This document shows positions 38,468 through 47,334 of a stretch of 64,000 nucleotides of DNA, one piece after another (position 1 is the first letter of the stretch; each line of letters starts with the position of its first letter). The DNA comes from Pseudoxanthomonas suwonensis (lineage in GTDB: Bacteria; Pseudomonadota; Gammaproteobacteria; Xanthomonadales; Xanthomonadaceae): assembly GCF_000972865.1 (NCBI RefSeq), contig NZ_CP011144.1, positions 1,612,001 to 1,676,000 of the forward strand. The letters are read 5' to 3'. Both the position numbers and the translations under genes were made by a program. Below the pieces are notes generated by a model. It searched no databases, was not told where the DNA came from, and saw only the letters and a list, made by a program, of their open reading frames with translations.

Positions 38468-41400
38468 ATGACCGCCAACCCCACCCCCCGTTCCGACCAC
38501 GCCCCGCGGCCCGACCGCCCGATCCCGGTCGCAGTCGCCCCCGCGTCCGCCCCCTCGCCGCTGCGCGCGGCGATCACCGCCGCCTGGCTGCGCGACGAGG
38601 CCAGCCACGTGCGCGAACTGCTGGAGCAGGCGCGCCTGGACCCGGCCGCGCAGACACGGGTCGACGCCCTGGCCGCCGATCTGGTGCGGCGTGTGCGTGC
38701 CCGCGCCCAGGACCAGGGCGCGATCGAGGCCTTCATGCGCCAGTACGACCTCGGCAGCGAGGAGGGCGTGCTGCTGATGTGCGTGGCCGAAGCGCTGCTG
38801 CGCATCCCCGACCAGGAAACGGCCGACAAGCTGATCCGCGACAAGCTCGGCGAGGCCGACTGGGAGAAGCACCTGGGCCAGAGCGAGTCGGTGCTGGTCA
38901 ACGCCTCGACCTGGGGCCTGATGCTCACCGGCAGGCTGGTCAACCTCAACGACCTGACCCGCCACGACGTGCCCGGCGCGTTCAAGCGTCTGGTCGGCCG
39001 GGTCGGCGAGCCGGTGGTGCGGCTGGCGGTGCGCCAGGCGATGCGGATCATGGGCCACCAGTTCGTCATGGGCCGCACGATTTCCGAAGCGCTGGCGCGC
39101 TCGAGGAAGGGCGACAACGCCGCCTACCGCTATTCGTTCGACATGCTCGGCGAGGGCGCGCTGACCATGAAGGACGCGCAGCGCTACCTGCAGGCCTACC
39201 GCGACGCGATCCACGCCATCGGCAAGAGCGGGAATTACACGGGCACCGACGTGTTCGCCGCGCCCAGCATCTCGATCAAGCTCTCGGCGCTGTTCCCGCG
39301 CTACGAACACGCCAAGCGCGAGCGGGTGATGGCCGAGCTGGCGCCCGCGGTGCTGGAGCTGGCGCAGCTGGCGAAGTCCTACGGCATCGGCTACACCGTC
39401 GACGCCGAGGAGAGCGACCGCCTGGAGCTGTCGCTGGACCTGATCGAGGCCACCTTCTCCGATCCCTCGCTCGAAGGCTGGGAGGGCTATGGCCTGGCGG
39501 TGCAGGCCTACCAGAAGCGTGCGCCGTTCGTGATCGACTTCCTCGCCGACCTGGCCCGCCGGGTCGGCCGCCGGATCCCGGTGCGCCTGGTCAAGGGCGC
39601 GTACTGGGACGCGGAGATCAAGCGCGCCCAGGTCGAGGGCCAGGCCGGCTACCCGGTGTTCACCCGCAAGCAGAACACCGACGTGTCCTACCTGGCCTGC
39701 GCGCGGCGCATGTTCGGCCATGCCGACGCGCTGTACCCGATGTTCGCCACCCACAACGCGCAGACCATCGCCGCGATCCGCGCCATTGCCGGCGGCCGCG
39801 ACTACGAGCACCAGAAGCTGCACGGCATGGGCGACGACCTCTACGCCGAGGTGGTGCCGGCCGACCGCCTGGGCGTGCCCTGCCGCGTGTACGCGCCGGT
39901 GGGCAGCCACGAGGACCTGCTGCCGTACCTGGTCCGGCGCCTGCTCGAGAACGGCGCCAACTCCAGCTTCGTCAACCGGATCACCGACGAGGACGTGCCG
40001 GTGGCCGACCTGGTCCAGGATCCGGTCGCCGCCGTGTCCGGCTTCGCCACCATCCCGCATCCGCGCATCCCGCTGCCGCGCGACCTCTACACCCAGCAAG
40101 GCTTCGACAGGAACAACTCCATGGGCGCCAACCTCGCCGACGACCAAGAACTGCAGGCCCTGGCCGCGCGTCTGAACGAGCACGCCGGCCCCTGGCGCGC
40201 CGGGCCGCTGGTGCCGGGCGCCGTCGCCACCGGCGAACTGCTGGCGGTGCGCAACCCCGCCGACCGCCGCCAGGTCGTCGGCCACTGGCAGCCGGCCGAT
40301 GCGGCCGCCGTCGACAGGGCGCTGGGCAATGCCGTGGCCGCGCAGCCGGCCTGGGACCGCACCCCGGCCGCCAGCCGCGCCGCGATCCTCGAGCACGCCG
40401 CGACCCTGCTCGAGCAGCGCATGCCGGAGTTCATGGCGCTGTGCGTGCGCGAGGCCGGCAAGACCCTGCCCGACTCGGTCGCCGAGGTGCGCGAGGCGGT
40501 CGACTTCCTGCGCTACTACGCCGCCCAGGCGCGGCGCCAGTTCGGCGCACCGGAGCAGCTGCCCGGGCCGACCGGCGAATCCAACGCGCTGCAGCTGCAC
40601 GGCCGCGGCGTGTTCGTGTGCATCAGCCCCTGGAACTTCCCGCTGGCGATCTTCCTGGGCCAGGTGAGCGCGGCGCTGGCCGCCGGCAACAGCGTGGTCG
40701 CCAAGCCGGCCGAGCAGACCAGCCTGATCGGCCATGCCGCGGTGAAGCTGCTGCACGAAGCGGGCGTGCCGGCCGAGGTGCTGCAGTTCGTCCCGGGCGA
40801 CGGCGCCACCGTCGGCGCCGCGCTGACCCGCGACGCGCGCGTGGCGGGTGTGGCCTTCACCGGTTCGACCGAGACCGCGCGCGCGATCAACCGCGCCCTG
40901 GCCGCGCGCGAGGACGCGGCCATCGCGGTGCTGATCGCCGAGACCGGCGGCCAGAACGCGCTGATCGCCGACTCCTCGGCGCTGCCCGAGCAGCTGGTCA
41001 AGGACGCGATCGCCAGCGCGTTCACTTCCGCCGGCCAGCGCTGCTCGGCCGCGCGCGTGCTGTTCGTGCAGGAGGACATCGCCGACAAGGTGACGACCAT
41101 GCTCGCCGGCGCGATGGCCGAGCTGAAGGTCGGCGACCCCGGCGCGCTGGCCACCGACGTCGGCCCGGTGATCGACGCCGACGCGCTGGAACTGCTCAAG
41201 GCGCACGCACAGCGGATGGACCGCGAAGCCACCCACATCGCCACCGTGCCGACCGGCGAGGCGACCGCGCACGGCAGCTTCTTCGCCCCGCGTGCCTATG
41301 CGCTGGCCTCGCTGTCGCAGCTGCAGCGCGAGGTGTTCGGCCCGGTCCTGCACCTGATCCGCTGGAAGGCCGACCAGCTCGACGCGGTGATCGAGCAGGT

Positions 41401-41680
41401 CAACGCCACCGGCTACGGCCTGACCCTGGGCATCCACTCGCGCATCGACGAGACCGTCGAGCGCATCGCCTCGCGGATCAAGGTCGGCAACGTCTACGTC
41501 AACCGCAACCAGATCGGCGCGGTGGTCGGGGTGCAGCCGTTCGGCGGCCAGGGCCTGTCCGGCACCGGCCCCAAGGCCGGCGGCCCGCACTACCTGCCGC
41601 GCTTCGCCACCGAGAAGACGGTGACGGTGAACACCACCGCCGCCGGTGGCAACGCCTCGCTGCTCACGCTGGGCGACTGA
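38468..41680 (+). CDS. putA: Bifunctional proline dehydrogenase / L-glutamate gamma-semialdehyde dehydrogenase
   Basis: Oxidises proline to glutamate in two steps using FAD then NAD+. The 1070-aa protein has the proline dehydrogenase barrel (about 110-440; EALARSRKGDNAAYRYSFDMLG, VRLVKGAYWDAEIKRAQVEG) and an aldehyde dehydrogenase half (about 540-1050) with catalytic Cys859 in AGQRCSAARVL and PWNFPLAIF. It lacks the N-terminal ribbon-helix-helix that makes enterobacterial PutA (about 1320 aa) a self-repressor, and also the C-terminal ALDH-like extension. It is membrane-peripheral. The neighbouring PAS-AraC protein is the likely regulator. Confidence 0.95.
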   Translation: MTANPTPRSDHAPRPDRPIPVAVAPASAPSPLRAAITAAWLRDEASHVRELLEQARLDPAAQTRVDALAADLVRRVRARAQDQGAIEAFMRQYDLGSEEGVLLMCVAEALLRIPDQETADKLIRDKLGEADWEKHLGQSESVLVNASTWGLMLTGRLVNLNDLTRHDVPGAFKRLVGRVGEPVVRLAVRQAMRIMGHQFVMGRTISEALARSRKGDNAAYRYSFDMLGEGALTMKDAQRYLQAYRDAIHAIGKSGNYTGTDVFAAPSISIKLSALFPRYEHAKRERVMAELAPAVLELAQLAKSYGIGYTVDAEESDRLELSLDLIEATFSDPSLEGWEGYGLAVQAYQKRAPFVIDFLADLARRVGRRIPVRLVKGAYWDAEIKRAQVEGQAGYPVFTRKQNTDVSYLACARRMFGHADALYPMFATHNAQTIAAIRAIAGGRDYEHQKLHGMGDDLYAEVVPADRLGVPCRVYAPVGSHEDLLPYLVRRLLENGANSSFVNRITDEDVPVADLVQDPVAAVSGFATIPHPRIPLPRDLYTQQGFDRNNSMGANLADDQELQALAARLNEHAGPWRAGPLVPGAVATGELLAVRNPADRRQVVGHWQPADAAAVDRALGNAVAAQPAWDRTPAASRAAILEHAATLLEQRMPEFMALCVREAGKTLPDSVAEVREAVDFLRYYAAQARRQFGAPEQLPGPTGESNALQLHGRGVFVCISPWNFPLAIFLGQVSAALAAGNSVVAKPAEQTSLIGHAAVKLLHEAGVPAEVLQFVPGDGATVGAALTRDARVAGVAFTGSTETARAINRALAAREDAAIAVLIAETGGQNALIADSSALPEQLVKDAIASAFTSAGQRCSAARVLFVQEDIADKVTTMLAGAMAELKVGDPGALATDVGPVIDADALELLKAHAQRMDREATHIATVPTGEATAHGSFFAPRAYALASLSQLQREVFGPVLHLIRWKADQLDAVIEQVNATGYGLTLGIHSRIDETVERIASRIKVGNVYVNRNQIGAVVGVQPFGGQGLSGTGPKAGGPHYLPRFATEKTVTVNTTAAGGNASLLTLGD

Positions 41681-41705
41681 GCGCGGCGGCGGCACGCCGC
41701 CGCGC
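41681..41705. terminator. Perfect 11-bp stem between convergent putA and glycosyltransferase genes
   Basis: GCGCGGCGGCG (41681-41691) is inverted at 41695-41705 with a 3-nt loop, starting immediately after the putA stop and ending 2 nt before the opposing stop. It has no U-tract but the position suits a bidirectional terminator or 3' barrier. Confidence 0.55.
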
Positions 41706-41707
41706 CA

Positions 41708-43774
41708 TCATTCCAGCGTGGGATTGCGCATCGGGCCGACCGCCGCCACCTGGTCGCCGGCGGCCCGGATGCCGGCGATCTGCGCCTCCACCTGGCGGCG
41801 CACCCCGGCGTCCACCGGCGCCTTGTCCTGGTCGAGGAAGCGCCGGTAGGCGCGGATCGCGTCCGGGCCATCGCCCAGGCGCACGTAGGCGTTGCCCAGT
41901 TCGATACCGCTCGCCACCGACTGCGGGAACAGCGCCACCACTTCCTCCAGCCTCAGCGCCACCAGCCGCCAATCCTCGCCGCGCTCCTTGTAGATGTAGT
42001 CGATCGCCTTCGACTGCATGCCGTGCGCCCGTGCGCGCGGCATGAGCTGCCGCCCCTGCCAGATGTCGGTGTTGCCGAACGAGGCAACCCGGTGCAGGCC
42101 CGCGAACCCCTCCGCCGGATCCCAGTCACGGGACGGCCAGGGCAGCCGATGGCTGCGCGAATGCACGAAATATCCTTCGTACACACCCTGCACGTTGTCG
42201 TCGCGCAGGTCCTCGACCCGGCGCCGGTTGTTGAGGCCGGCGGCGCGCATCTGCTCCTCGATCATCCAGAGGTTCAGGTACATCGGCTGGCCGCTGGGGC
42301 GGATGACGCGATCGTGGAATTCGCGGATTTCGGCGAAGCGCTGCCCCAGGTCGAGGCCTTCGTTGTCGAAGTAGCGGTAGGCGCCGCCGCTGCCGCCGAC
42401 CAGTTCGTTGTGGTATTCCCAGACCCGCGGCTCGCGGACCGTCATTGCCAGTGCGACCGCCAGCAGCGCGACCGCCGGCACCCGCCAGGCCCGGGGCCGT
42501 CGTTGCCAGGCGTATTGCACCGCCGCGCCGGCCAGCACCGCCATCGCCACCAGCACCGGCATCGCATGGCGCACGCCGCCCCAGATCGCACCGGAGCCGA
42601 CCAGCGCCACCAGGTGGAAGGCGCTGGACCCGAGCACCGCCCACAGCGTCCAGCGCGCGGCCGGCGCCAGCGGCAGCCTCCACAACGCGAACGCGCCCAG
42701 CACGCTGAGCAGCAACAGCGCCAGCGGCACCTTGGCGGCGATGATCGCCGGCCAGCTGAACCAGGGCGGATGGCCCTCGTACATCCGGCCCCACACGAAG
42801 TGCTCGCTGATCGAGCGTCCCTCGACCCCGGTGCGCACGGTATCGGCCAGCCCCCACAGGTAGCTGCGCGGCAGCAGTTGCCAGCGGTCGGCGAAGGCGA
42901 TGCCTTCGCGCCAGTGGTCGCTCTGGATCTCGGCGAGCTTGTCCGGCAGTTCGCGGTTGAACCCGTCGCTGCCGTTCGTGCCGGCATGGAAACGGAACCC
43001 GTACAGGGCCCACAGCACGACGATCGCCAGCAGCAGTGCCACGGCCAGTTTCGCCAGGCGCAGGACCACGCCGCGCAGGCCCTCGCTGCGCCATCCCCAC
43101 GGCACCGCCACACCGAGCACGGCCAGGATGCCGCCGATCCCGGCCAACGCCGAGTGCTTGGCGGAGAGCGCCAGGCCCAGGGCCACGCCCAGCCCTGCCA
43201 CCCAGCGCCAGCGCCAGCCGGCCGCCAGCAGGCCGGCGCAGGCCGCCGCGATCGCCAGCGTCAACGCCAGCGGCAGGTCCGTCATCACCACCGGCAGGTG
43301 CGCGGCCACGGTCGGCTCGATGGCCAGGAACGCCAGCGCGCCCGCCGCCCATGCCAGGCCCAGCGCGCGCCACAGCACCAGGCCCAGTGCGAGCAGCAGC
43401 GACCCGTTCAACAGCCACATCGCCACCCGGGCGCGCTGCTGCGCGCGGGCGGCGTCGTTGTCGTAGAACATCGTCTCCTCGACCATGTCCCGTTCCTGCA
43501 ATTTTTCATGCAGGGGCGCCGGCGGCCGCAGAACGAAGCCGGCGGGCATGGCCGCGCCCGCCGCGAGCTTGACCAGCGGCGGATGCTCGGGGTTGAGCCG
43601 GTAGTCGCCCGTACGCACGTAGGAAACGCCCGCGACGATGTGCCACGGCTCGTCCACGGTGAAGCTGTCCAGCCGGGTGCCGTGGTGCGAACGCAGCACC
43701 GCCAGTACGACCAGCCCCAGCAGCAGCAGGACGCCGGGAAGGCAGGCGGGACGGGTGCCGGACGGAGGCGTCAT
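41708..43774 (-). CDS. Membrane glycosyltransferase, GT39/ArnT-like, with C-terminal TPR-like tail
   Basis: The 688-aa protein has about eleven to twelve membrane segments after an N-terminal loop with the acidic motif FTVDEPWHIVAGVSYV (about 40-55), the Asp-Glu pattern of dolichyl/polyprenyl-phosphate-mannose-dependent transferases. The C-terminal 100 residues are soluble and contain a TPR-like repeat (GIELGNAYVRLGDGPDAIRAYRRFLDQ). It likely transfers a sugar from a polyprenyl carrier to an extracytoplasmic acceptor; the acceptor is unknown. It is convergent with putA and divergent from the diguanylate cyclase; the 241-bp gap to the latter shows no clear element. Confidence 0.78.
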   Translation of the reverse strand: MTPPSGTRPACLPGVLLLLGLVVLAVLRSHHGTRLDSFTVDEPWHIVAGVSYVRTGDYRLNPEHPPLVKLAAGAAMPAGFVLRPPAPLHEKLQERDMVEETMFYDNDAARAQQRARVAMWLLNGSLLLALGLVLWRALGLAWAAGALAFLAIEPTVAAHLPVVMTDLPLALTLAIAAACAGLLAAGWRWRWVAGLGVALGLALSAKHSALAGIGGILAVLGVAVPWGWRSEGLRGVVLRLAKLAVALLLAIVVLWALYGFRFHAGTNGSDGFNRELPDKLAEIQSDHWREGIAFADRWQLLPRSYLWGLADTVRTGVEGRSISEHFVWGRMYEGHPPWFSWPAIIAAKVPLALLLLSVLGAFALWRLPLAPAARWTLWAVLGSSAFHLVALVGSGAIWGGVRHAMPVLVAMAVLAGAAVQYAWQRRPRAWRVPAVALLAVALAMTVREPRVWEYHNELVGGSGGAYRYFDNEGLDLGQRFAEIREFHDRVIRPSGQPMYLNLWMIEEQMRAAGLNNRRRVEDLRDDNVQGVYEGYFVHSRSHRLPWPSRDWDPAEGFAGLHRVASFGNTDIWQGRQLMPRARAHGMQSKAIDYIYKERGEDWRLVALRLEEVVALFPQSVASGIELGNAYVRLGDGPDAIRAYRRFLDQDKAPVDAGVRRQVEAQIAGIRAAGDQVAAVGPMRNPTLE

Positions 43775-44015
43775 GGGCTTGGGCTCGGGCGTTCCTAGCT
43801 GAACGGCGGACCTGCCCGGATCCGGCCACCGCGCGTCGCGACCGTGTGCGCCCCCTCCCCGGACGACCGATGGCGGTCCAGGCAACCAGGTTCCGCCACC
43901 GGCCCGCCGCAATGCCGATGGGCGACCCGGCCGGTTCCGCATCGTCCTGCCGGGATGGAAACCACCGGCGTCGATGCCGCATAGTCGGCGCCAGGGAGTG
44001 CTGCCCGGGAGGCAG

Positions 44016-45167
44016 ATGACCACCGACTTCTACAACCTGCTGCTGACCGACTGCGCGTTGGCGGCAATCCTGCTGGGCCTGTTCTGGTACGTGTCACGCG
44101 TGTCGCGCGGGGTGCGCGGCATCGCCTCCTGGGGCGTGGGCCACTTTCTCTATTCGGTGGGCGCGGCGATGCTGGACGGCACCGCTACGGGGCTGGAGCG
44201 CGCCGGTTCGGAGACTGCGACGGTCGTGGCGGCCGCGATCGGCGGCGTGCTCGCCTGCGGCGGCCTGGCGGTGCTGGCGGGCGCGGGGATCAAGTTCGTG
44301 CAGCAGCGGCCGCTGCGCCGCGCCGAGTGGATGCTGGTGCCGGCGTTCGTCGCCCTGTCGCTGCTGGCCTGGCTGGCCGGCGACGCGATCGACGGCCAGG
44401 GCGCGGCGATGAGCCTGGCCGAGCTGGTGATGCTGGGCATCCTGCTCTGGCAGTTGCGCCGGCTGGACGTGCCGCCGCTGCGCGTGCCGGCGCGGCTGGT
44501 GATGCTCGGCAGCGCGGTGCTGGCGTTCCTCTACGGGCGCGACCTGTTGCAGGCGTTCACCGGCCAGTACGGACCCAACGAGGCCTGGGTCAACGTCGAC
44601 CTGTCGACCTGGTACCTGATCAACTTCTGCATGCTGATGCTGGCCAGCTTCCGCGCGGCCGAGTCGCTGCGGCAGACGGCGATGCTCGACCCGCTCACCG
44701 GCACGCTCAACCGCCGCGGCCTGTTCGCGCGGCTGGATCCGGAACTGGAACGGCTGACCCGCGAGGCCCACCTGGCGGTGATCGCGCTGGACCTGGACCA
44801 CTTCAAGCGGGTCAACGACCGCTACGGGCACGAGATCGGCGATCTGGTGCTGCAGAAGCTCAGCGACACGATCCGCAGCCAGACCCGCGAGCACGACGTG
44901 TTCGCGCGCACCGGCGGCGAGGAGTTCGTGATCGTGGTGACCGGCCCGGACGCGCGCAACGCGGCGCAGCTGGCCGAGCGCATCCGCATGTCGCTGTCGA
45001 CCATGCGCCTGGACCCGCCGGCGCCGCCGGTCCGGGTGACCGTCAGCCTCGGCGTGGCCGTGTCCAACCGGCCGATGCCGCTGTCGATGCTGATGCGCGG
45101 CGCCGACGAGGCGCTGTACACGGCCAAGCGTGCCGGGCGCGATTGCGTGGTGACGCATACGCTTTGA
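44016..45167 (+). CDS. Membrane-bound GGDEF diguanylate cyclase
   Basis: Makes cyclic di-GMP from two GTP. The 383-aa protein has an N-terminal region with about seven hydrophobic segments (1-205) and a C-terminal GGDEF domain (about 220-383) with active-site G300-G-E-E-F304. R291-E-H-D294, five residues upstream, fits the inhibitory I-site RxxD, so product inhibition is expected. FKRVNDRYGHEIGD is typical. The start at 44016 is supported by GGGAGGC. The signal sensed by the membrane part is unknown. Confidence 0.93.
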   Translation: MTTDFYNLLLTDCALAAILLGLFWYVSRVSRGVRGIASWGVGHFLYSVGAAMLDGTATGLERAGSETATVVAAAIGGVLACGGLAVLAGAGIKFVQQRPLRRAEWMLVPAFVALSLLAWLAGDAIDGQGAAMSLAELVMLGILLWQLRRLDVPPLRVPARLVMLGSAVLAFLYGRDLLQAFTGQYGPNEAWVNVDLSTWYLINFCMLMLASFRAAESLRQTAMLDPLTGTLNRRGLFARLDPELERLTREAHLAVIALDLDHFKRVNDRYGHEIGDLVLQKLSDTIRSQTREHDVFARTGGEEFVIVVTGPDARNAAQLAERIRMSLSTMRLDPPAPPVRVTVSLGVAVSNRPMPLSMLMRGADEALYTAKRAGRDCVVTHTL

Positions 45168-45198
45168 GGTCGAGGCGACCCTTGAAGCAAGAAGCGTC

Positions 45199-45437
45199 GG
45201 CTTCGGAAGGGGCCGTCGTGCCCTGGGGGTATGGCGCATCGCTCCGCTGCGGCGTCCTGCCTCCAAGTCGCGACCGCAGCACATCCATGTGCTGCTTGCG
45301 CCAGACCCCCAGGGCACGACGGCCTCGGGAGCTTTGAGGGCGTGGCTTCGATCGGAGGAACAACAGCAAAATCCCCTCCCCGGCCCTTCCTTTCGCCTAC
45401 GGAGGAAGGGAAACCCATGGCAGCACTGCCTTCTGCA
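45199..45437. repeat. Hairpin element A, copy 2
   Basis: A near-identical copy of 21961-22206: GGCTTCGGAAGGGGCCGTCG start, long inverted arms, inner GCAGCACATCCATGTGCTGC (45276-45295), and the same AACCCATGGCAGCACTGCC tail. A small number of indels distinguish the copies. It lies between convergent dgc and tyrS. Confidence 0.88.
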
Positions 45438-45652
45438 GGAGCGGGCATGACCGCGACACGGGCGTCGGAATCACGAGGACGTCGCCTGTGCCCACGGCGT
45501 CGGGTCGCCGGCTGAACCCGGCTCCTACAACAGCCACGGCGCGGCCGCTCTCCTGTAGGAGCTGACTTCAGTCGGCGACACGGGCGTCGGAATCATGAAG
45601 GCGTCGCCTGTGCCGACAGCGTCGCATCGCGGGCAAGCCCGGCTCCTACAAA
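45436..45652. repeat. Two GTAGGAGC-family units between elements A and B, copy 2
   Basis: Units at about 45436-45533 (left end degenerate, GCAGGAGC) and 45556-45652 occupy the same place in the composite module as those at 22203-22417. One has the GCATGACCGCGACACG variant arm and the other the GCGGGCAAGCCCGG variant. Confidence 0.88.
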
Positions 45653-45678
45653 GAGCAGCCATGGGCTGTCATCCGGCC

Positions 45679-45835
45679 GAACGAAGCCACGACGCCAAAG
45701 CTCCGGGAGACGTGGCGGGCCGGGGGTATTGCGGCAGTGGCCAGGGATGGCCACGTCGGCGAGTCGGCACATGGATGTGCCGTCGAGACGACCGCAATAC
45801 CCCCGGCCTGCCGCGGCTCAGCCCGGAGCCAACCA
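45679..45835. repeat. Hairpin element B, copy 2
   Basis: Copy of 22445-22603 with inverted arms around the CGGGGGTATTGCGG / CCGCAATACCCCCG pair and inner palindrome CGGCACATGGATGTGCCG (45765-45782). Together with element A and the intervening units it repeats the whole order of the 21961-22603 module. Confidence 0.88.
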
Positions 45836-45847
45836 CACTCGGCGCTC

Positions 45848-45889
45848 TTGCAGTTGCAGTTGCAGTTGCAGTTGCAGTTGCAGTTGCAG
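45848..45889. repeat. Hexanucleotide microsatellite (TTGCAG)7
   Basis: Seven perfect TTGCAG copies lie between element B and the tyrS stop codon. The tract is intergenic, 51 nt beyond tyrS, so length changes would alter only the 3' region. Confidence 0.95.
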
Positions 45890-45940
45890 CAAAGCTACAG
45901 GCGCCGCGTGCGCAGGACGCACGCCACCGCCTGTCGGTCG

Positions 45941-47173
45941 TCAGCCGGCGACCAGCCGCACCCGCGCGAAGTTGCGCTTGCCCACCTGCAGCACGCCCTC
46001 GAAGCCGGGCGTGAAGCTCAGCGCCGCGTCCTCGACCACCGCACCGTCGACCTTGACCGCGCGCTCCTTGAGCTTGCGGTTGGCCTCCGAGTTGGACGGC
46101 GTGATCCCGGCGGCCGTCAGCAGCGCGGCGATGCGCAGGCCTTCCGCCGGCACCGCCACGTCCTGCAGCGGCAGCGTCGAAGTGTCGCCCTGGCCGGTGA
46201 CCACCGCGTGCCAGCCGGCGATGGCCTGCTCGGCCGCGGCCGCGTCGTGGAAGCGCGTCGCCAACTCGCGCGCCAGGCGCAGCTTGACCTCGCGCGGGTT
46301 CAACGCGCCGGCGTCCACTTCCCCACGCAGCTTCGCCGCCTCGGCCACGGAGATGTCGAAGCTGAGCAGCTCGATCCAGCGCCACATCAGCGCGTCGCCA
46401 ACCTTCATCGCCTTGGTCACGATGTCGATCGCCGGCTCGCTGATGCCGATGTAGTTGCCCAGCGATTTGGACATCTTGGCGACCCCGTCCAGGCCCTCCA
46501 GCAACGGCATCGTCAGCACGATCTGCGGCGCCTGGCCGTGGTGCTCCTGCAGGCCGCGGCCCATCAGCAGGTTGAACTTCTGGTCGGTGCCGCCCAGCTC
46601 CACGTCGGCCTGCAGCGCCACCGAGTCGTAGCCCTGCACCAGCGGGTAGAGGAACTCGTGGATCGCGATCGACTGCTGCGCCGCGTAGCGCTTGGCGAAG
46701 TCGTCGCGCTCGAGCATGCGCGCCACCGTGTACTGGCCGGCCAGGCGGATCATGTCGGCCGCGCCCATCTTCCCGAACCACTCGCTGTTGAAGCGCACCT
46801 CGGTGCGCTCGCGGTCCAGCACCTTGAACACCTGCTCCTCGTAGGTGCGTGCGTTGGCCAGCACGTCCTCGCGGGTCAGCGGCTTGCGGGTGACGTTCTT
46901 GCCGCTCGGGTCGCCGATCATCCCGGTGAAGTCGCCGATCAGGAAGATCACCTGATGCCCCAGGTCCTGGAACTGGCGCATCTTGTTCAGCAGCACCGTA
47001 TGGCCCAGGTGCAGGTCCGGCGCGGTCGGGTCGAAGCCGGCCTTGACCCGCAGCGGGCGACCGGGCTTCAGGCGCGCCTCCAGTTCCTCGCGCTTGAGGA
47101 CCTCGTCGGCGCCACGGCCGATCAACGCAAGGGATTCTGTGACGGACTTCTCGGAAAACACGGCCGGCTCCAC
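45941..47173 (-). CDS. tyrS: Tyrosyl-tRNA synthetase
   Basis: Charges tRNA-Tyr. The 410-aa class I synthetase has the HIGH-like [14 protein letters not shown] (around 55), [17 protein letters not shown], the KMSKS loop ([11 protein letters not shown], around 235) and a C-terminal S4-like RNA-binding domain ([19 protein letters not shown]). The sequence belongs to the TyrZ-like short form common in proteobacteria. It is divergent from the M23 peptidase gene. Confidence 0.97.
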   Translation of the reverse strand: MEPAVFSEKSVTESLALIGRGADEVLKREELEARLKPGRPLRVKAGFDPTAPDLHLGHTVLLNKMRQFQDLGHQVIFLIGDFTGMIGDPSGKNVTRKPLTREDVLANARTYEEQVFKVLDRERTEVRFNSEWFGKMGAADMIRLAGQYTVARMLERDDFAKRYAAQQSIAIHEFLYPLVQGYDSVALQADVELGGTDQKFNLLMGRGLQEHHGQAPQIVLTMPLLEGLDGVAKMSKSLGNYIGISEPAIDIVTKAMKVGDALMWRWIELLSFDISVAEAAKLRGEVDAGALNPREVKLRLARELATRFHDAAAAEQAIAGWHAVVTGQGDTSTLPLQDVAVPAEGLRIAALLTAAGITPSNSEANRKLKERAVKVDGAVVEDAALSFTPGFEGVLQVGKRNFARVRLVAG

Positions 47174-47257
47174 GGTTCGGGGCGACTACAAACTTGAACG
47201 AAATGTTACGTGCGGGTTAACCGGAAAGCCAGCGAAAAGTTCAGGTTCTTCAATGGT

Positions 47258-47286
47258 TTGACGCACTAGTTTCAGGTGTTTATGGT
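47258..47286 (+). promoter_or_regulatory. Sigma70-like promoter for the M23 peptidase gene
   Basis: TTGACG (47258-47263), a 17-bp spacer and TATGGT (47281-47286) match the sigma70 pattern, about 49 nt upstream of the start codon. The region is locally AT-richer than its surroundings. Confidence 0.7.
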
Positions 47287-47334
47287 ACCCGCCCAGTGGG
47301 CCGCACTCCGGGGTCCCGTGAAGGAAGTTAAGCG

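Noticed and set aside
38363..41695. A long minus-strand frame antisense to putA
   Set aside because: Shadow of putA codon structure; composition is unlike any protein.
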